Positions 1 to 7,833 of a stretch of 64,000 nucleotides of DNA are shown piece after piece. The stretch spans positions 110,758-174,757 of the forward strand of contig NZ_PYPS01000011.1 in assembly GCF_003027925.1 (NCBI RefSeq), in the 5' to 3' direction. Below the pieces are notes generated by a model. The model had not been told where the DNA came from, did no database searches, and worked only from the letters and a program-made list of their open reading frames with translations. Numbering within the stretch: the stretch's first letter is position 1; each line of letters starts with the position of its first letter. The DNA is from Micromonospora sp. RP3T. GTDB lineage: Bacteria; Actinomycetota; Actinomycetes; Mycobacteriales; Micromonosporaceae. A program made the position numbers and the translations under genes.

Positions 1-167
1 GCGGCCCGGCGCTCGGCGTCGAGCCGGTCGGACAGTTCGGCGATCGACCGTCGCAGGCTCTCCCCGACGGTCGCGAAGTGCCGTTCGTCGTGGGCGATCA
101 GTTCGGGATCGGCCTTCGCGGAGAGGCGCTCGGGAAGGTCGAAGACGCTGGTGGCGGCGTGATTCAC
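1..167 (-). CDS. 5' end of an unrecognised protein (runs off the window)
   Basis: The minus strand is open from a GTG at 167 to the window edge, giving about 55 residues, with GGAG about 8 nt upstream of the GTG. The peptide is charged and predicted to be helical, with E/R/L-rich stretches (for example SIAELSDRLDAERR) that look like the start of a coiled coil. No family is recognised. Codon positions show the usual high-GC third-position pattern of a real gene. The rest of the gene lies left of the window, so neither length nor function can be judged. Confidence 0.6.
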   Translation of the reverse strand, partial: MNHAATSVFDLPERLSAKADPELIAHDERHFATVGESLRRSIAELSDRLDAERRA

Positions 168-530
168 GAAATCAGCTCCGATCTGCGGCCGGCGGCCGGC
201 CGGTGTGCCGCGAAACGCTTGTGGTGGGCCCGGTCCGGGCGGAGGCGGACACGAGCCACCCGCCGCTCGTGGCGGCCTTTTCCATGTCGGGAGAATCGCT
301 TCGGCCGGCCATTCTGCGCCCCCACCGGGGTCTTGCCGCAAGACCCGGGGTGCGCTATATGGTGATGGTGGCGGGGAACATCAGTGCCCCCGCTCTCTCC
401 CGGGCCGATTCGCCGTCGCGAGGCCCGCTCCGCGCCGTGCCGGCCGTCGCCGGACCGCGCCCCGCCGAATGTCGTGACCCCGCCGGCCAGCCGGCGTTCC
501 CCGCGTCGTGTCCGGCTCTGCCGTAACCGC
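168..530. other. Intergenic region without a convincing gene
   Basis: About 360 bases lie between the leftward partial gene and the ABC operon. Open frames here are short, overlap one another and lack a ribosome site or a recognisable product. An inverted repeat GGGTCTTGC-c-GCAAGACCC lies at 328-346. It has no T-run, so it is more likely a structured or regulatory element than a clear terminator. The right end leads into the palindromic operator of the ABC operon. Confidence 0.6.
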
Positions 531-549
531 TACCGTATGATGTACGCTA
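531..549 (+). promoter_or_regulatory. Putative TetR-type operator, site 1 (ABC exporter promoter)
   Basis: TACCGTATGATGTACGCTA is an imperfect palindrome (CGTA-N5-TACG core with TA outer arms). It overlaps a -10-like TATGAT at 536-541 and ends 38 bp before the GTG at 588. The same pattern TANSGTA-N5-TACGNYA occurs at 2412-2430 and, inverted, at 6613-6631 upstream of a TetR-family gene. That the TetR protein binds it is inference. Confidence 0.65.
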
Positions 550-587
550 GGGCCGCCATCGGGCGATACTGCGGAGGAGGGCGCGAC

Positions 588-1559
588 GTGGCAGCAGGCG
601 AACACGCGATCATCGCGGAGGGGCTACGCAAGCGGTACGGGGACAGAAACGTCCTGGACGGGTTCGCCCTACGGGTCCCGCCGGGCACCGTGTGCGGCCT
701 GCTCGGCCCGAACGGGGCCGGCAAGACCACCGCGGTGCGGATCCTGTCCACCCTGCTCCGGTTCGACGAGGGACGGGCCGAGGTCGCCGGCTTCGACGTC
801 GCCCGCCGGCCCGACCAGGTGCGCCACCGCATCGGTCTGGTCGGGCAGCACGCCGCGCTGGACGAGGTGCTCAGCGGCCACCAGAACCTGGTCCTCTTCG
901 GCCGCCTCTGCCACCTCGGCACGAAGCGGGCCCGGCAGCGCGCCGCCGAGCTGCTGGAGCGCTTCGGCCTCGCCGACACCGGCGACAAGCCGGTCAAGGC
1001 GTACTCGGGCGGCATGCGGCGCCGGCTCGACCTGGCCGCCGGCATGATCCTCGCGCCGTCGGTGCTCTTTCTCGACGAGCCGACCACCGGTCTGGACCCG
1101 CGCGGCCGCAACGAGGTCTGGGAGTCGGTCCGCGGACTGGTCCGCTCCGGCACCACCGTGCTGCTCACCACGCAGTACCTGGACGAGGCCGACCAGCTCG
1201 CCGACCAGATCTCGGTGCTGGACAGCGGGCGGGTCATCGCCACGGGCAGCCCCGACGAGTTGAAGTCGCGGCTCGGCGGCGACCGGATCGACCTCGTGCT
1301 GCACAACGCCGTCGACCTGGCCGTGGCCGCCGCGCGGCTGCGGCTGGTCGCCGGCGCCGAGCCGGAGGTCGACCACGACCGCCGCCGCGTGAGCGCCCCG
1401 GTCGGCGACCGGGTCGGGGCGCTCACCGAGGTGCTGCGGGCGCTCGACGCGGGCGGCGTCTCCGTGGCCGACGTGGCGCTGCGCCGTCCGACGCTCGACG
1501 AGGTGTTCCTGCACCTGACCGGCCACCGCTCGCGGGCGGCCGAGGAGGTGGCCGCGTGA
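588..1559 (+). CDS. ABC-2 type exporter ATPase (DrrA-like)
   Basis: This 323-residue cytoplasmic ATPase powers the membrane partner encoded next. It has a Walker A GPNGAGKT at residues 40-47, the signature YSGGMRRR, a Walker B ending LFLDEPTTGLD and the switch region TTQYLDEAD. The C-terminal part resembles the DrrA family (daunorubicin resistance ATP-binding subunit), which pairs with ABC-2 permeases to export drugs or lipids. The GTG at 588 was chosen because a strong GGAGGAGG precedes it, although the frame is open further upstream. The stop overlaps the permease start (GTGA), so the pair is translationally coupled. The promoter carries operator site 1. The substrate cannot be told from sequence. 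Confidence 0.93.
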   Translation: MAAGEHAIIAEGLRKRYGDRNVLDGFALRVPPGTVCGLLGPNGAGKTTAVRILSTLLRFDEGRAEVAGFDVARRPDQVRHRIGLVGQHAALDEVLSGHQNLVLFGRLCHLGTKRARQRAAELLERFGLADTGDKPVKAYSGGMRRRLDLAAGMILAPSVLFLDEPTTGLDPRGRNEVWESVRGLVRSGTTVLLTTQYLDEADQLADQISVLDSGRVIATGSPDELKSRLGGDRIDLVLHNAVDLAVAAARLRLVAGAEPEVDHDRRRVSAPVGDRVGALTEVLRALDAGGVSVADVALRRPTLDEVFLHLTGHRSRAAEEVAA

Positions 1560-2389
1560 CCGGCGCGACCCTGCCCACCGCGGTCGGCCCGGCCGCTGTG
1601 CCCGGGCGACCGTTCCTGCTCGCCGACAGCGTCACCCTGACCCGGCGCAGCCTGGCGCACTGGCGCCGCGACCCCGGGCCGCTGATCGCGTCGCTGGGCT
1701 TCGACGTCGTCATGGTGCTGATGTTCGCCTACCTGTTCGGCGGCGCGCTCCAGGTGCCGGGCGGCGGCAACTACCGCGAGTTCCTGATGCCCGGCATGTT
1801 CGCCATGACCATGGTGTTCGGCATCAGCCTCACCACCCTGGCCGTCTCCGCCGACGTCGACCGGGGCGTCACCGACCGGCTCCGGTCGATGCCGGTGTCG
1901 CCGCTGGCCCTGCTGATCGGCCGCGCCGCGGCCGACATGCTGTTCGCGGTGGTGACCCTGGCGGTGATGGTGCTCGCCGGCCTCGCCGTCGGGTGGCGGG
2001 CGCACGGCGGCGTCGGCGACACGCTCGCCGCGTTCGGGCTGATCCTGCTGCTGCGCTTCGCCCTGGTCTGGGTCGGCATCTTCCTCGGTCTGGTGATGAA
2101 GGGGCCGCAGGCGGTCGTCGGCGTGCAGACGCTGGAGTTCCCGCTCGGCTTCCTGTCCAACGCGTTCGTGGCGCCGTCCACCATGCCCGCGTGGCTCGGG
2201 GCGGTGGCGGAGTGGAACCCGCTGTCGGCCACCGTCGGCGCCGTCCGGGAATTGTTCGGCAACCCCGGCTGGGGCGGCGACTCCTGGGTGGTGTCCCACT
2301 ACCCGGTGCTGGCGGTGGCGTGGCCGCTGGTCCTGGTGGCGGTCTTCCTGCCGCTGGCGGTCCGCGGATACCGCTCCTTGCGCAACTGA
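1556..2389 (+). CDS. ABC-2 type exporter permease (DrrB-like)
   Basis: A 277-residue integral membrane protein with about six hydrophobic segments. The first begins near residue 45 (LIASLGFDVVMVLMFAYLF) and the last lies at the C-terminus. The conserved ABC-2 features are present: a loop after the second segment with DRGVTDRLRSMPVSP, and a late FLSNAFVAPSTMPAWL segment. This matches DrrB/NodJ-like permeases that work with the upstream ATPase to export small hydrophobic molecules. The GTG start lies inside the ATPase stop. There is no obvious terminator before the next promoter, whose operator begins 23 bp after this stop. Confidence 0.92.
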   Translation: MTGATLPTAVGPAAVPGRPFLLADSVTLTRRSLAHWRRDPGPLIASLGFDVVMVLMFAYLFGGALQVPGGGNYREFLMPGMFAMTMVFGISLTTLAVSADVDRGVTDRLRSMPVSPLALLIGRAAADMLFAVVTLAVMVLAGLAVGWRAHGGVGDTLAAFGLILLLRFALVWVGIFLGLVMKGPQAVVGVQTLEFPLGFLSNAFVAPSTMPAWLGAVAEWNPLSATVGAVRELFGNPGWGGDSWVVSHYPVLAVAWPLVLVAVFLPLAVRGYRSLRN

Positions 2390-2411
2390 CCGTCGGACCG
2401 GACGGGTAAGC

Positions 2412-2430
2412 TACGGTACGTTGTACGCCA
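2412..2430 (+). promoter_or_regulatory. Putative TetR-type operator, site 2 (helicase operon promoter)
   Basis: TACGGTACGTTGTACGCCA matches the site upstream of the ABC exporter at 14 of 19 positions and has the same palindromic layout. It sits 37 bp before the GTG at 2468, almost the same spacing as site 1 (38 bp). A TACGTT hexamer occupies the same offset as the TATGAT of site 1, so in both cases the site would cover the -10 element. Confidence 0.6.
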
Positions 2431-2467
2431 AGCGGGGTGGGCCGCCGGTGCGATCGGGAGGTACGAG

Positions 2468-5257
2468 GTGCTGCTCGGGCGGTTCGCGGTCGTCTTCGAG
2501 CCGGGCGATCCGCCCCGGGCCGGCACGGTCAGCTTCTACCACCCGACCGGCGACGCGGTGCCGGACGAGTGCGACGAACTCGGCGACGTCCGCGAACTGA
2601 CGCTGGCCCTGCCCCTCGACGGCCCGGTCGCGGCGTGGCAGGTGCGGGTCTGCGCCGTGCCGGTCGCCGACGCGGTCCGGCAGCTCGTCGCGCTGCGCGA
2701 CGCGGCGGACGTGACGCCCGCCGCCGCGTTCTGGTCGGCGGTGGCGGTCACCGGCCTGCACCTGGTGGCGCGGGGCCGGCTGCTGCCCGGCGTCACCCCG
2801 GACGGGCACGACGCCTGGCGGGTCGGCCCCTTCGACGTGGCCGACGTGGAGCGCATCCGCGCGCTCGCCGCGGCGATGCCGGCCGGGGCTCGCGCCGTGC
2901 CGGTCGACCCGTTCGCCGGCACGCTCGTGCTGCCCGCCGCCGAGGACCTGGTCCGGGCGTTCCTGGACGCGGTGGCCGACACGCTGCCGCGCATTCCGGC
3001 GGCGCCCTGGCTGACCGGCGACGACCGGTTCACCGCCCTGGACCCGCAGCCGGTGGAGGAGCTGCGCGACTGGGCGCGGGAGGTCTCCGCCGGCGTGGAC
3101 ACCGGGCTGCGGGTGGCGTTGCGGCTGGAGGGACGCGGCGACTTCGCCACCACCGGCCTCACCGCGGTCGTCCGCCTGCGCAGCCTCGCCGACCCGACGG
3201 TGGTCAGCGACGCGGCCGCGCTCTGGGAGGGCGACGCGCACGGCCTCGGCGAGCAGGCCACGTTCGAGGCCATGCGCGCGGTGCGCCGGGCCGCGACGGT
3301 GTGGCAGCCGCTGGCCCGGCTGCTCGACGAGGCCGCCCCGGTCGAGCTGGAACTGCTCGACGAGGATCTGATCGACCTGCTGGGCGGCGCCGAACGGCGG
3401 CTCGCCGCGGCCGGCGTCGACGTCGAGTGGCCGCCGCGGCTGTCCCGCGAGCTCACCGCCCGCGTCCTGATCTCCTCGCCGCCGGAACAGCCGGCCGACC
3501 CGGCCGGCTTCCTCCGCTCGGCCGCGCCGATGCCGCGGAGTTGGCAGCTCACGCTCGGCGGCGAGGCGCTCACCGACGCGGAGATGGACCTGGTCGCCAA
3601 GTCCCGGCCGATCGTCCGGCTGCGGGAGCGGTGGGTGGCGGTCGAGCCGGAGCTGGCCCGCCGGGCCCGGGAGCGGCAGCTCCCGCCGCTCCGGGCGTAC
3701 GACGCGCTGGCCGCCACGTTGATCGCCAGCACCGAGGTGGACGACGAACGCGTCGAGGTGGTGGCCGACGGCTGGCTCGGCGCGTTGCGGGAGCGGATCG
3801 CCGAGCCGGACGGCGGCCCCGAGCGGCTGGCCCCGCCGGCCGGGCTGGACGGCACGCTCCGCGCGTACCAGCTGCGGGGGCTGCGCTGGCTGGAGCGGAT
3901 GACCTCGCTCGGCTTCGGCGGCTGCCTCGCCGACGACATGGGTCTGGGCAAGACCGTCACCGTCGTCGCGCTGCACCTGCGCCGCCGCGCCGACCCGGCC
4001 CTCACCGGGCCGACGCTCGTGGTCTGTCCCGCCTCGGTGCTGGGCAACTGGGAACGCGAGATCCGCCGGTTCGCGCCGGGCGTGCCGGTCCGCCGGTTCC
4101 ACGGCGCGGCCCGCACGCTCGACGACCGCACCGACGGGTTCGTGCTGACCAGCTACGGCACCATGCGACTGGACGCCGCGGTGCTCGGCCGGCGACGGTG
4201 GGGGCTGGTGGTCGCCGACGAGGCGCAGTACGTGAAGAACCGGCTCAGCGGCACCGCGAGGGCGCTGCGCGAGATCCCCGCCGACGCCCGTCTCGCGCTC
4301 ACCGGCACGCCGGTGGAGAACAACCTCTCCGAGCTGTGGACCATCCTCGACTGGACCACCCCCGGCCTGCTCGACACGGTCGGCACGTTCCGGGCCCGGT
4401 GGGCCCGGCCGATCGAGGTGGACCGGGACGTGTCAGGCGTGGACCGACTGTCCCGTCTGGTCCGTCCGTTCCTGCTGCGGCGCCGCAAGTCCGACCCGGG
4501 CATCGCGCCGGAGCTGCCGCCGAAGACGGTCACCGACCACCTGGTGTCGCTCACCGGAGAGCAGGAGACGCTCTACCGCCGGGTCGTCGACGAGGTGATG
4601 GGCGAGATTCGCGCCAACCCGACCGGCATCGCCCGCCGGGGGTTGGTGCTGAAGCTGCTCGTCGGGCTGAAGCAGGTGTGCAACCATCCGGCGCACTACC
4701 TGAAGGAGCCGCACGGCGAGCTCTCCGGCCGTTCGGAGAAGTTGCAGCTCCTCGACGACCTGCTGGAGACCATCCTCGCCGAGGACGGCGGCGCCCTGGT
4801 CTTCACCCAGTACGTGCGGATGGCCCGGCTGCTGGAGCGGCACCTGACCGAGCGGGGCGTGCCGGCGCAACTGCTGCACGGCGGCACGCCGGTGCCGCAG
4901 CGCGAGGAGATGGTCCGCCGGTTCCAGGCCGGCGCGGCGCCGGTGTTCCTGCTCTCCCTCCGGGCGGCCGGCACCGGTCTCAACCTGACCCGGGCCGACC
5001 ACGTCATCCACTACGACAGGTGGTGGAACCCGGCGGTGGAGGAGCAGGCCACCGACCGGGCGTACCGGATCGGGCAGACCCGGCCGGTGCAGGTGCACCG
5101 ACTGATCGCCCAGGGCACCCTGGAGGACCGGATCGCCGCGCTGCTGGAGTCCAAGCGGGAACTGGCCGACGCGGTGCTCACCGGCGGCGAGACCGCGCTG
5201 ACCGAACTGTCCGACGCCGAGCTGCTCCGGCTCGTGCGGCTACGCGACGAGGGATGA
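2468..5257 (+). CDS. SNF2-family DEAD/DEAH-box helicase (HepA-like)
   Basis: A 929-residue Swi2/Snf2 ATPase. The N-terminal 400 residues look like the SNF2 helicase-associated domain found in bacterial HepA-like proteins. The motor follows, with Walker A in LADDMGLGKT (Lys495), motif II DEAQ (Asp584), motif III LTGTPVENNLSELW, and the C-terminal helicase motifs LLHGGTP and DRAYRIGQTRPVQVHRL. Such enzymes translocate on double-stranded DNA and remodel protein-DNA complexes; the precise bacterial role is unknown. The GTG start has GGGAGGT upstream. The stop overlaps the start of the SWIM gene (ATGA), a pairing often seen in actinomycetes. Operator site 2 suggests control together with the ABC exporter. 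Confidence 0.95.
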   Translation: MLLGRFAVVFEPGDPPRAGTVSFYHPTGDAVPDECDELGDVRELTLALPLDGPVAAWQVRVCAVPVADAVRQLVALRDAADVTPAAAFWSAVAVTGLHLVARGRLLPGVTPDGHDAWRVGPFDVADVERIRALAAAMPAGARAVPVDPFAGTLVLPAAEDLVRAFLDAVADTLPRIPAAPWLTGDDRFTALDPQPVEELRDWAREVSAGVDTGLRVALRLEGRGDFATTGLTAVVRLRSLADPTVVSDAAALWEGDAHGLGEQATFEAMRAVRRAATVWQPLARLLDEAAPVELELLDEDLIDLLGGAERRLAAAGVDVEWPPRLSRELTARVLISSPPEQPADPAGFLRSAAPMPRSWQLTLGGEALTDAEMDLVAKSRPIVRLRERWVAVEPELARRARERQLPPLRAYDALAATLIASTEVDDERVEVVADGWLGALRERIAEPDGGPERLAPPAGLDGTLRAYQLRGLRWLERMTSLGFGGCLADDMGLGKTVTVVALHLRRRADPALTGPTLVVCPASVLGNWEREIRRFAPGVPVRRFHGAARTLDDRTDGFVLTSYGTMRLDAAVLGRRRWGLVVADEAQYVKNRLSGTARALREIPADARLALTGTPVENNLSELWTILDWTTPGLLDTVGTFRARWARPIEVDRDVSGVDRLSRLVRPFLLRRRKSDPGIAPELPPKTVTDHLVSLTGEQETLYRRVVDEVMGEIRANPTGIARRGLVLKLLVGLKQVCNHPAHYLKEPHGELSGRSEKLQLLDDLLETILAEDGGALVFTQYVRMARLLERHLTERGVPAQLLHGGTPVPQREEMVRRFQAGAAPVFLLSLRAAGTGLNLTRADHVIHYDRWWNPAVEEQATDRAYRIGQTRPVQVHRLIAQGTLEDRIAALLESKRELADAVLTGGETALTELSDAELLRLVRLRDEG

Positions 5258-6555
5258 CGGACGTGGACTTCGACGTCGAGTTCGACGACGAGCCGGACGA
5301 CGAGACGGCCGGGCCGGTCGAGGACGACGGGCGGGCCCGCAGCTTCCCGGCGTTCGGGCCGGGCCGACGGATCGGCCGGAAGTTCGCCGACACCTGGTGG
5401 GGCAACGCCTGGATCGAGTCGATGGAACTCACCGCGCTCGACCCGGAACAGCTCAGGAAGGGCCGGCGGTACGCGTTCGCCGGTCAGGTCGGGCCGATCA
5501 CGGTGAGCCCCGGGCGGATCTCCGCGCCGGTGCACGACGGCGACCAGTACACCCCGCACCACACCGAGGTCCGGATCTCCACGCTCGCCGACGCGGAGTG
5601 GGACCGCCTGCTGGACCGGGTCGCCGCCCGGGCCGGGCACATCGCCGCGCTGCTCGACCGGGACATGCCGCAGGACCTGGTGACCACCGCCGACGACGCC
5701 GGGGTGCGGCTCCTGCCCGGCTACGGCGATCTGGAGCCCTCGTGCGACTGCCCGTCCTGGGACCATCCCTGCCGGCACGCCGCCGCGCTGTCCTACCAGA
5801 CGTCCTGGCTGCTGGACCGGGATCCGTTCGTGCTGCTACTGATGCGGGGCCGGGCGGAACCGGAGCTGATCGAGGAGCTGCGCACGCGCAACGCCGGTCG
5901 CGCGGTCGCCGCCGGCGCGGCGGACGCCGTCGGCGTCCGGGCCGAGGAGGCGTACGCGACCGTCCCGGCCGCCCTGCCCGGACCGCCGCCGGCGGTCCGC
6001 GACGAGCCGATGGCGCTCACGCCGCTGCTGGCCCCGCACGACGCGCCCGGCCTGGACGCCGAAGCGCTGGGCGTGCTCGCCGCGGATGCCGCGTCCCGGG
6101 CCCGGCGCCTGCTCACCGCCGACGCGGCCGAGGTGCTCGCGCCGGAGCCCGACGCCTGGTCGGACGCCGTGCGGCTGGCGTCGCGGATGCCGCGCTCGCG
6201 GGCCGCGCGCCGCCTCGGCGAGGCCAGCGGCCGGGCCGCCGACCTGCCGCTGGCGATCAGGGCCTGGGAGTACGCCGGCGCCGCCGGCCTGGCCGCTGTC
6301 GACGCGGTGTTCAGCCCGCCGAAGGAGCTGGTGTCCCGGGCCACCGACGCGCTGCGCGAGGCCGGCGGGATCGGCGGCACGACGCCGGAGGTGCGGAACT
6401 GGCGCAACCGCTGGACCGTGGGCCGGGACGTGCAGGTGCGTTACGGCCCGGACGGCCGCTGGTATCCGTTCCGCAGGCGGTCCGGACGGTGGTGGCCGGC
6501 GGGCCCGCCCGGACCGGATCCGGCCGACGCGCTGCTGGACCTGTCGAAGGACTGA
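5254..6555 (+). CDS. SWIM zinc-finger protein
   Basis: A 433-residue protein with a very acidic N-terminus (MTDVDFDVEFDDEPDDE). A conserved RKFADTWWGNAWIESME block precedes the SWIM motif CDCPSWDHPCRH (C-x-C-x-n-C-x-H), which should bind zinc. The middle is Ala/Arg-rich. The C-terminus has a tryptophan-rich segment (RWYPFRRRSGRWWPAGPP). SWIM domains are thought to bind DNA or protein. The start codon overlaps the helicase stop, so the two proteins are probably made together and may form a complex. A strong hairpin terminator follows. Function is unknown beyond the partnership. Confidence 0.93.
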   Translation: MTDVDFDVEFDDEPDDETAGPVEDDGRARSFPAFGPGRRIGRKFADTWWGNAWIESMELTALDPEQLRKGRRYAFAGQVGPITVSPGRISAPVHDGDQYTPHHTEVRISTLADAEWDRLLDRVAARAGHIAALLDRDMPQDLVTTADDAGVRLLPGYGDLEPSCDCPSWDHPCRHAAALSYQTSWLLDRDPFVLLLMRGRAEPELIEELRTRNAGRAVAAGAADAVGVRAEEAYATVPAALPGPPPAVRDEPMALTPLLAPHDAPGLDAEALGVLAADAASRARRLLTADAAEVLAPEPDAWSDAVRLASRMPRSRAARRLGEASGRAADLPLAIRAWEYAGAAGLAAVDAVFSPPKELVSRATDALREAGGIGGTTPEVRNWRNRWTVGRDVQVRYGPDGRWYPFRRRSGRWWPAGPPGPDPADALLDLSKD

Positions 6556-6565
6556 ATCCTGGACC

Positions 6566-6602
6566 GGCGGCCGGCCGGAGGGTCCCGCTCCGGCCGGCCG
6601 CC
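6566..6602 (+). terminator. Hairpin terminator after the helicase-SWIM operon
   Basis: A perfect 15-bp stem (GGCGGCCGGCCGGAG and its complement) with a 7-nt loop begins 11 bp after the SWIM stop codon. There is no T-run, as is usual in actinomycetes. It separates the operon from the TetR promoter. Confidence 0.75.
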
Positions 6603-6612
6603 TCGACGGCCG

Positions 6613-6631
6613 GCCCGTACGCCATACGGTA
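6613..6631 (+). promoter_or_regulatory. Putative TetR-type operator, site 3 (autoregulatory)
   Basis: On the minus strand this reads TACCGTATGGCGTACGGGC. It shares TACCGTATG and GTACG at the same spacing with site 1; on either strand it has a perfect CGTA-N5-TACG core. It ends 24 bp before the ATG of the TetR gene, and a TAGGAT -10-like hexamer (6641-6646) follows. This is the position expected for an autorepressing TetR protein. Confidence 0.65.
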
Positions 6632-6655
6632 AGCCACCGGTAGGATGGAGCCACT

Positions 6656-7462
6656 ATGTCGAAGGAGCGCAGCGGCAAGGCCGATCCCGCACGCAGCCTG
6701 GCCATCCTCTGGCGCACCCGGGAACCCACCAGCCGCGGCACCGGCCCGGGGCTCAGCGTCGACCGGATCGTGCGGGCGGCCGTCGAGATCGCCGACGCCG
6801 AGGGCATCGACGCGCTCACCATGCGGCGGGTCAGCGAGGCGCTGGGCGCCGGCACCATGTCGGTCTACACCTACGTGCCCGGCAAGTCGGAGCTGCTCGA
6901 CGTCATGGTCGACACCGTCTACGGCGACATGCCGCGTCCGGCCGACGTGCCGGGCGGCTGGCGCGGCCGGCTGGACCGGATCGCCCGGGACAACCTGGCG
7001 CTCTACCGCGCCCACCCGTGGCTGCTGCGCGCCGAGACCAGCCGACCGGTGCTCGGCCCCCACACGCTTGCCAAGTACGACTACGAGCTGCGCGCGGTGG
7101 CCGACATCGGGCTGGACGACGTGGAGATGGACGCCGTGCTCACCCTGGTCCTCGGGCACGTCAAGAGCATCGCCCGCGCCGACCACGACGGCGCGCAGCT
7201 GGAACGCGAGACCGGGATGACCGACGGGCAGTGGTGGCAGATCCACGGCCCGTGGCTGGAGAAGTTCATGACCTCGGGCAGCTACCCGATCGCGGCCCGG
7301 GTCGGCTCGGCGGCCGGGGCGGCGCACGGCGCGGCCTACGGCCCGGAGTACGCCTTCGAGTTCGGGCTGCGGCGGGTGCTGGACGGCATCGCGGTGGTGG
7401 TCGCCGAGCGCACGGGCGGGGCCGGCCCGCTCGGCTCGCCCCCGCGCGACGGCGGGCGGTGA
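6656..7462 (+). CDS. TetR/AcrR-family transcriptional regulator
   Basis: A 268-residue regulator. The helix-turn-helix lies at roughly residues 37-80: AAVEIADAEGIDALTMRRV, then LGAGTMSVYTYVPGKSELLD. The C-terminal domain resembles the TetR_C family seen in regulators such as TetR itself and actinomycete drug-efflux repressors, with the pattern W-LEKFMTSG near residue 205. It probably represses its own promoter, the helicase operon and the ABC exporter through the three matching palindromes; that link is inference from the sites. The ATG is preceded by a TAGGAT box only 9 nt away, so the leader is very short. Confidence 0.92.
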   Translation: MSKERSGKADPARSLAILWRTREPTSRGTGPGLSVDRIVRAAVEIADAEGIDALTMRRVSEALGAGTMSVYTYVPGKSELLDVMVDTVYGDMPRPADVPGGWRGRLDRIARDNLALYRAHPWLLRAETSRPVLGPHTLAKYDYELRAVADIGLDDVEMDAVLTLVLGHVKSIARADHDGAQLERETGMTDGQWWQIHGPWLEKFMTSGSYPIAARVGSAAGAAHGAAYGPEYAFEFGLRRVLDGIAVVVAERTGGAGPLGSPPRDGGR

Positions 7463-7485
7463 CCGCGCGCCGCTAGGGTGGCCGC

Positions 7486-7797
7486 ATGATCACGTGCGTC
7501 GTGCACTACACCATCGATCCCACCCGGATCGAGGCGTTCGAACGGTTCGCCCGCGCCTGGATGACGCTGGTGGCCCGGCACGGCGGCGTGCACCACGGTT
7601 ACTTCCTGCCCGCCGAGGGCGCCAGCGACCGGGCCGAGGCGCTGTTCAGCTTCGAGAGCCTGGCGGCGTACGAGCGGTACCGCTCCCGGTTCGGCGTGGA
7701 CCCGGAGTTCGTCGCGGCCGACCGGATCCGCGACGAGTCGGGGTGCGTGCTGCGGTACGACCGCACGTTCATGCGCCCGCTCCTGCCGACCGACTGA
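7486..7797 (+). CDS. NIPSNAP-family protein
   Basis: A 103-residue single-domain protein of the NIPSNAP/dimeric alpha-beta barrel fold. It opens with MITCVVHYTIDPTRIEAFERFARAW, followed by a GGVHHGYFLP strand and the usual SLAAYERYR helix. Members are small dimeric proteins, some with monooxygenase-like folds; the biochemical role is not established. TAGGGT at 7474-7479 lies 6 nt before the ATG with no ribosome site, so the mRNA is probably leaderless. It reads toward the WYL regulator and shares a terminator with it. Confidence 0.88.
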   Translation: MITCVVHYTIDPTRIEAFERFARAWMTLVARHGGVHHGYFLPAEGASDRAEALFSFESLAAYERYRSRFGVDPEFVAADRIRDESGCVLRYDRTFMRPLLPTD

Positions 7798-7826
7798 CGC
7801 CGTCGCCGCGCTGCGGGGCGACGGCG
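7798..7826. terminator. Shared terminator between convergent genes
   Basis: CGCCGTCGCC and GGCGACGGCG form a perfect 10-bp stem with a 9-nt loop directly after the NIPSNAP stop and 8 bp before the WYL regulator stop. It could serve both strands. Confidence 0.6.
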
Positions 7827-7833
7827 GCAGTGG

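Noticed and set aside
168..530. Small plus-strand genes near the left edge
   Set aside because: Several overlapping frames of 60-110 codons, none with a ribosome site, consistent codon pattern or known product.
530..2299. Long minus-strand open frame opposite the ABC exporter
   Set aside because: The product is Arg/His/Gln-rich without domains, and the plus strand carries two clear ABC genes.
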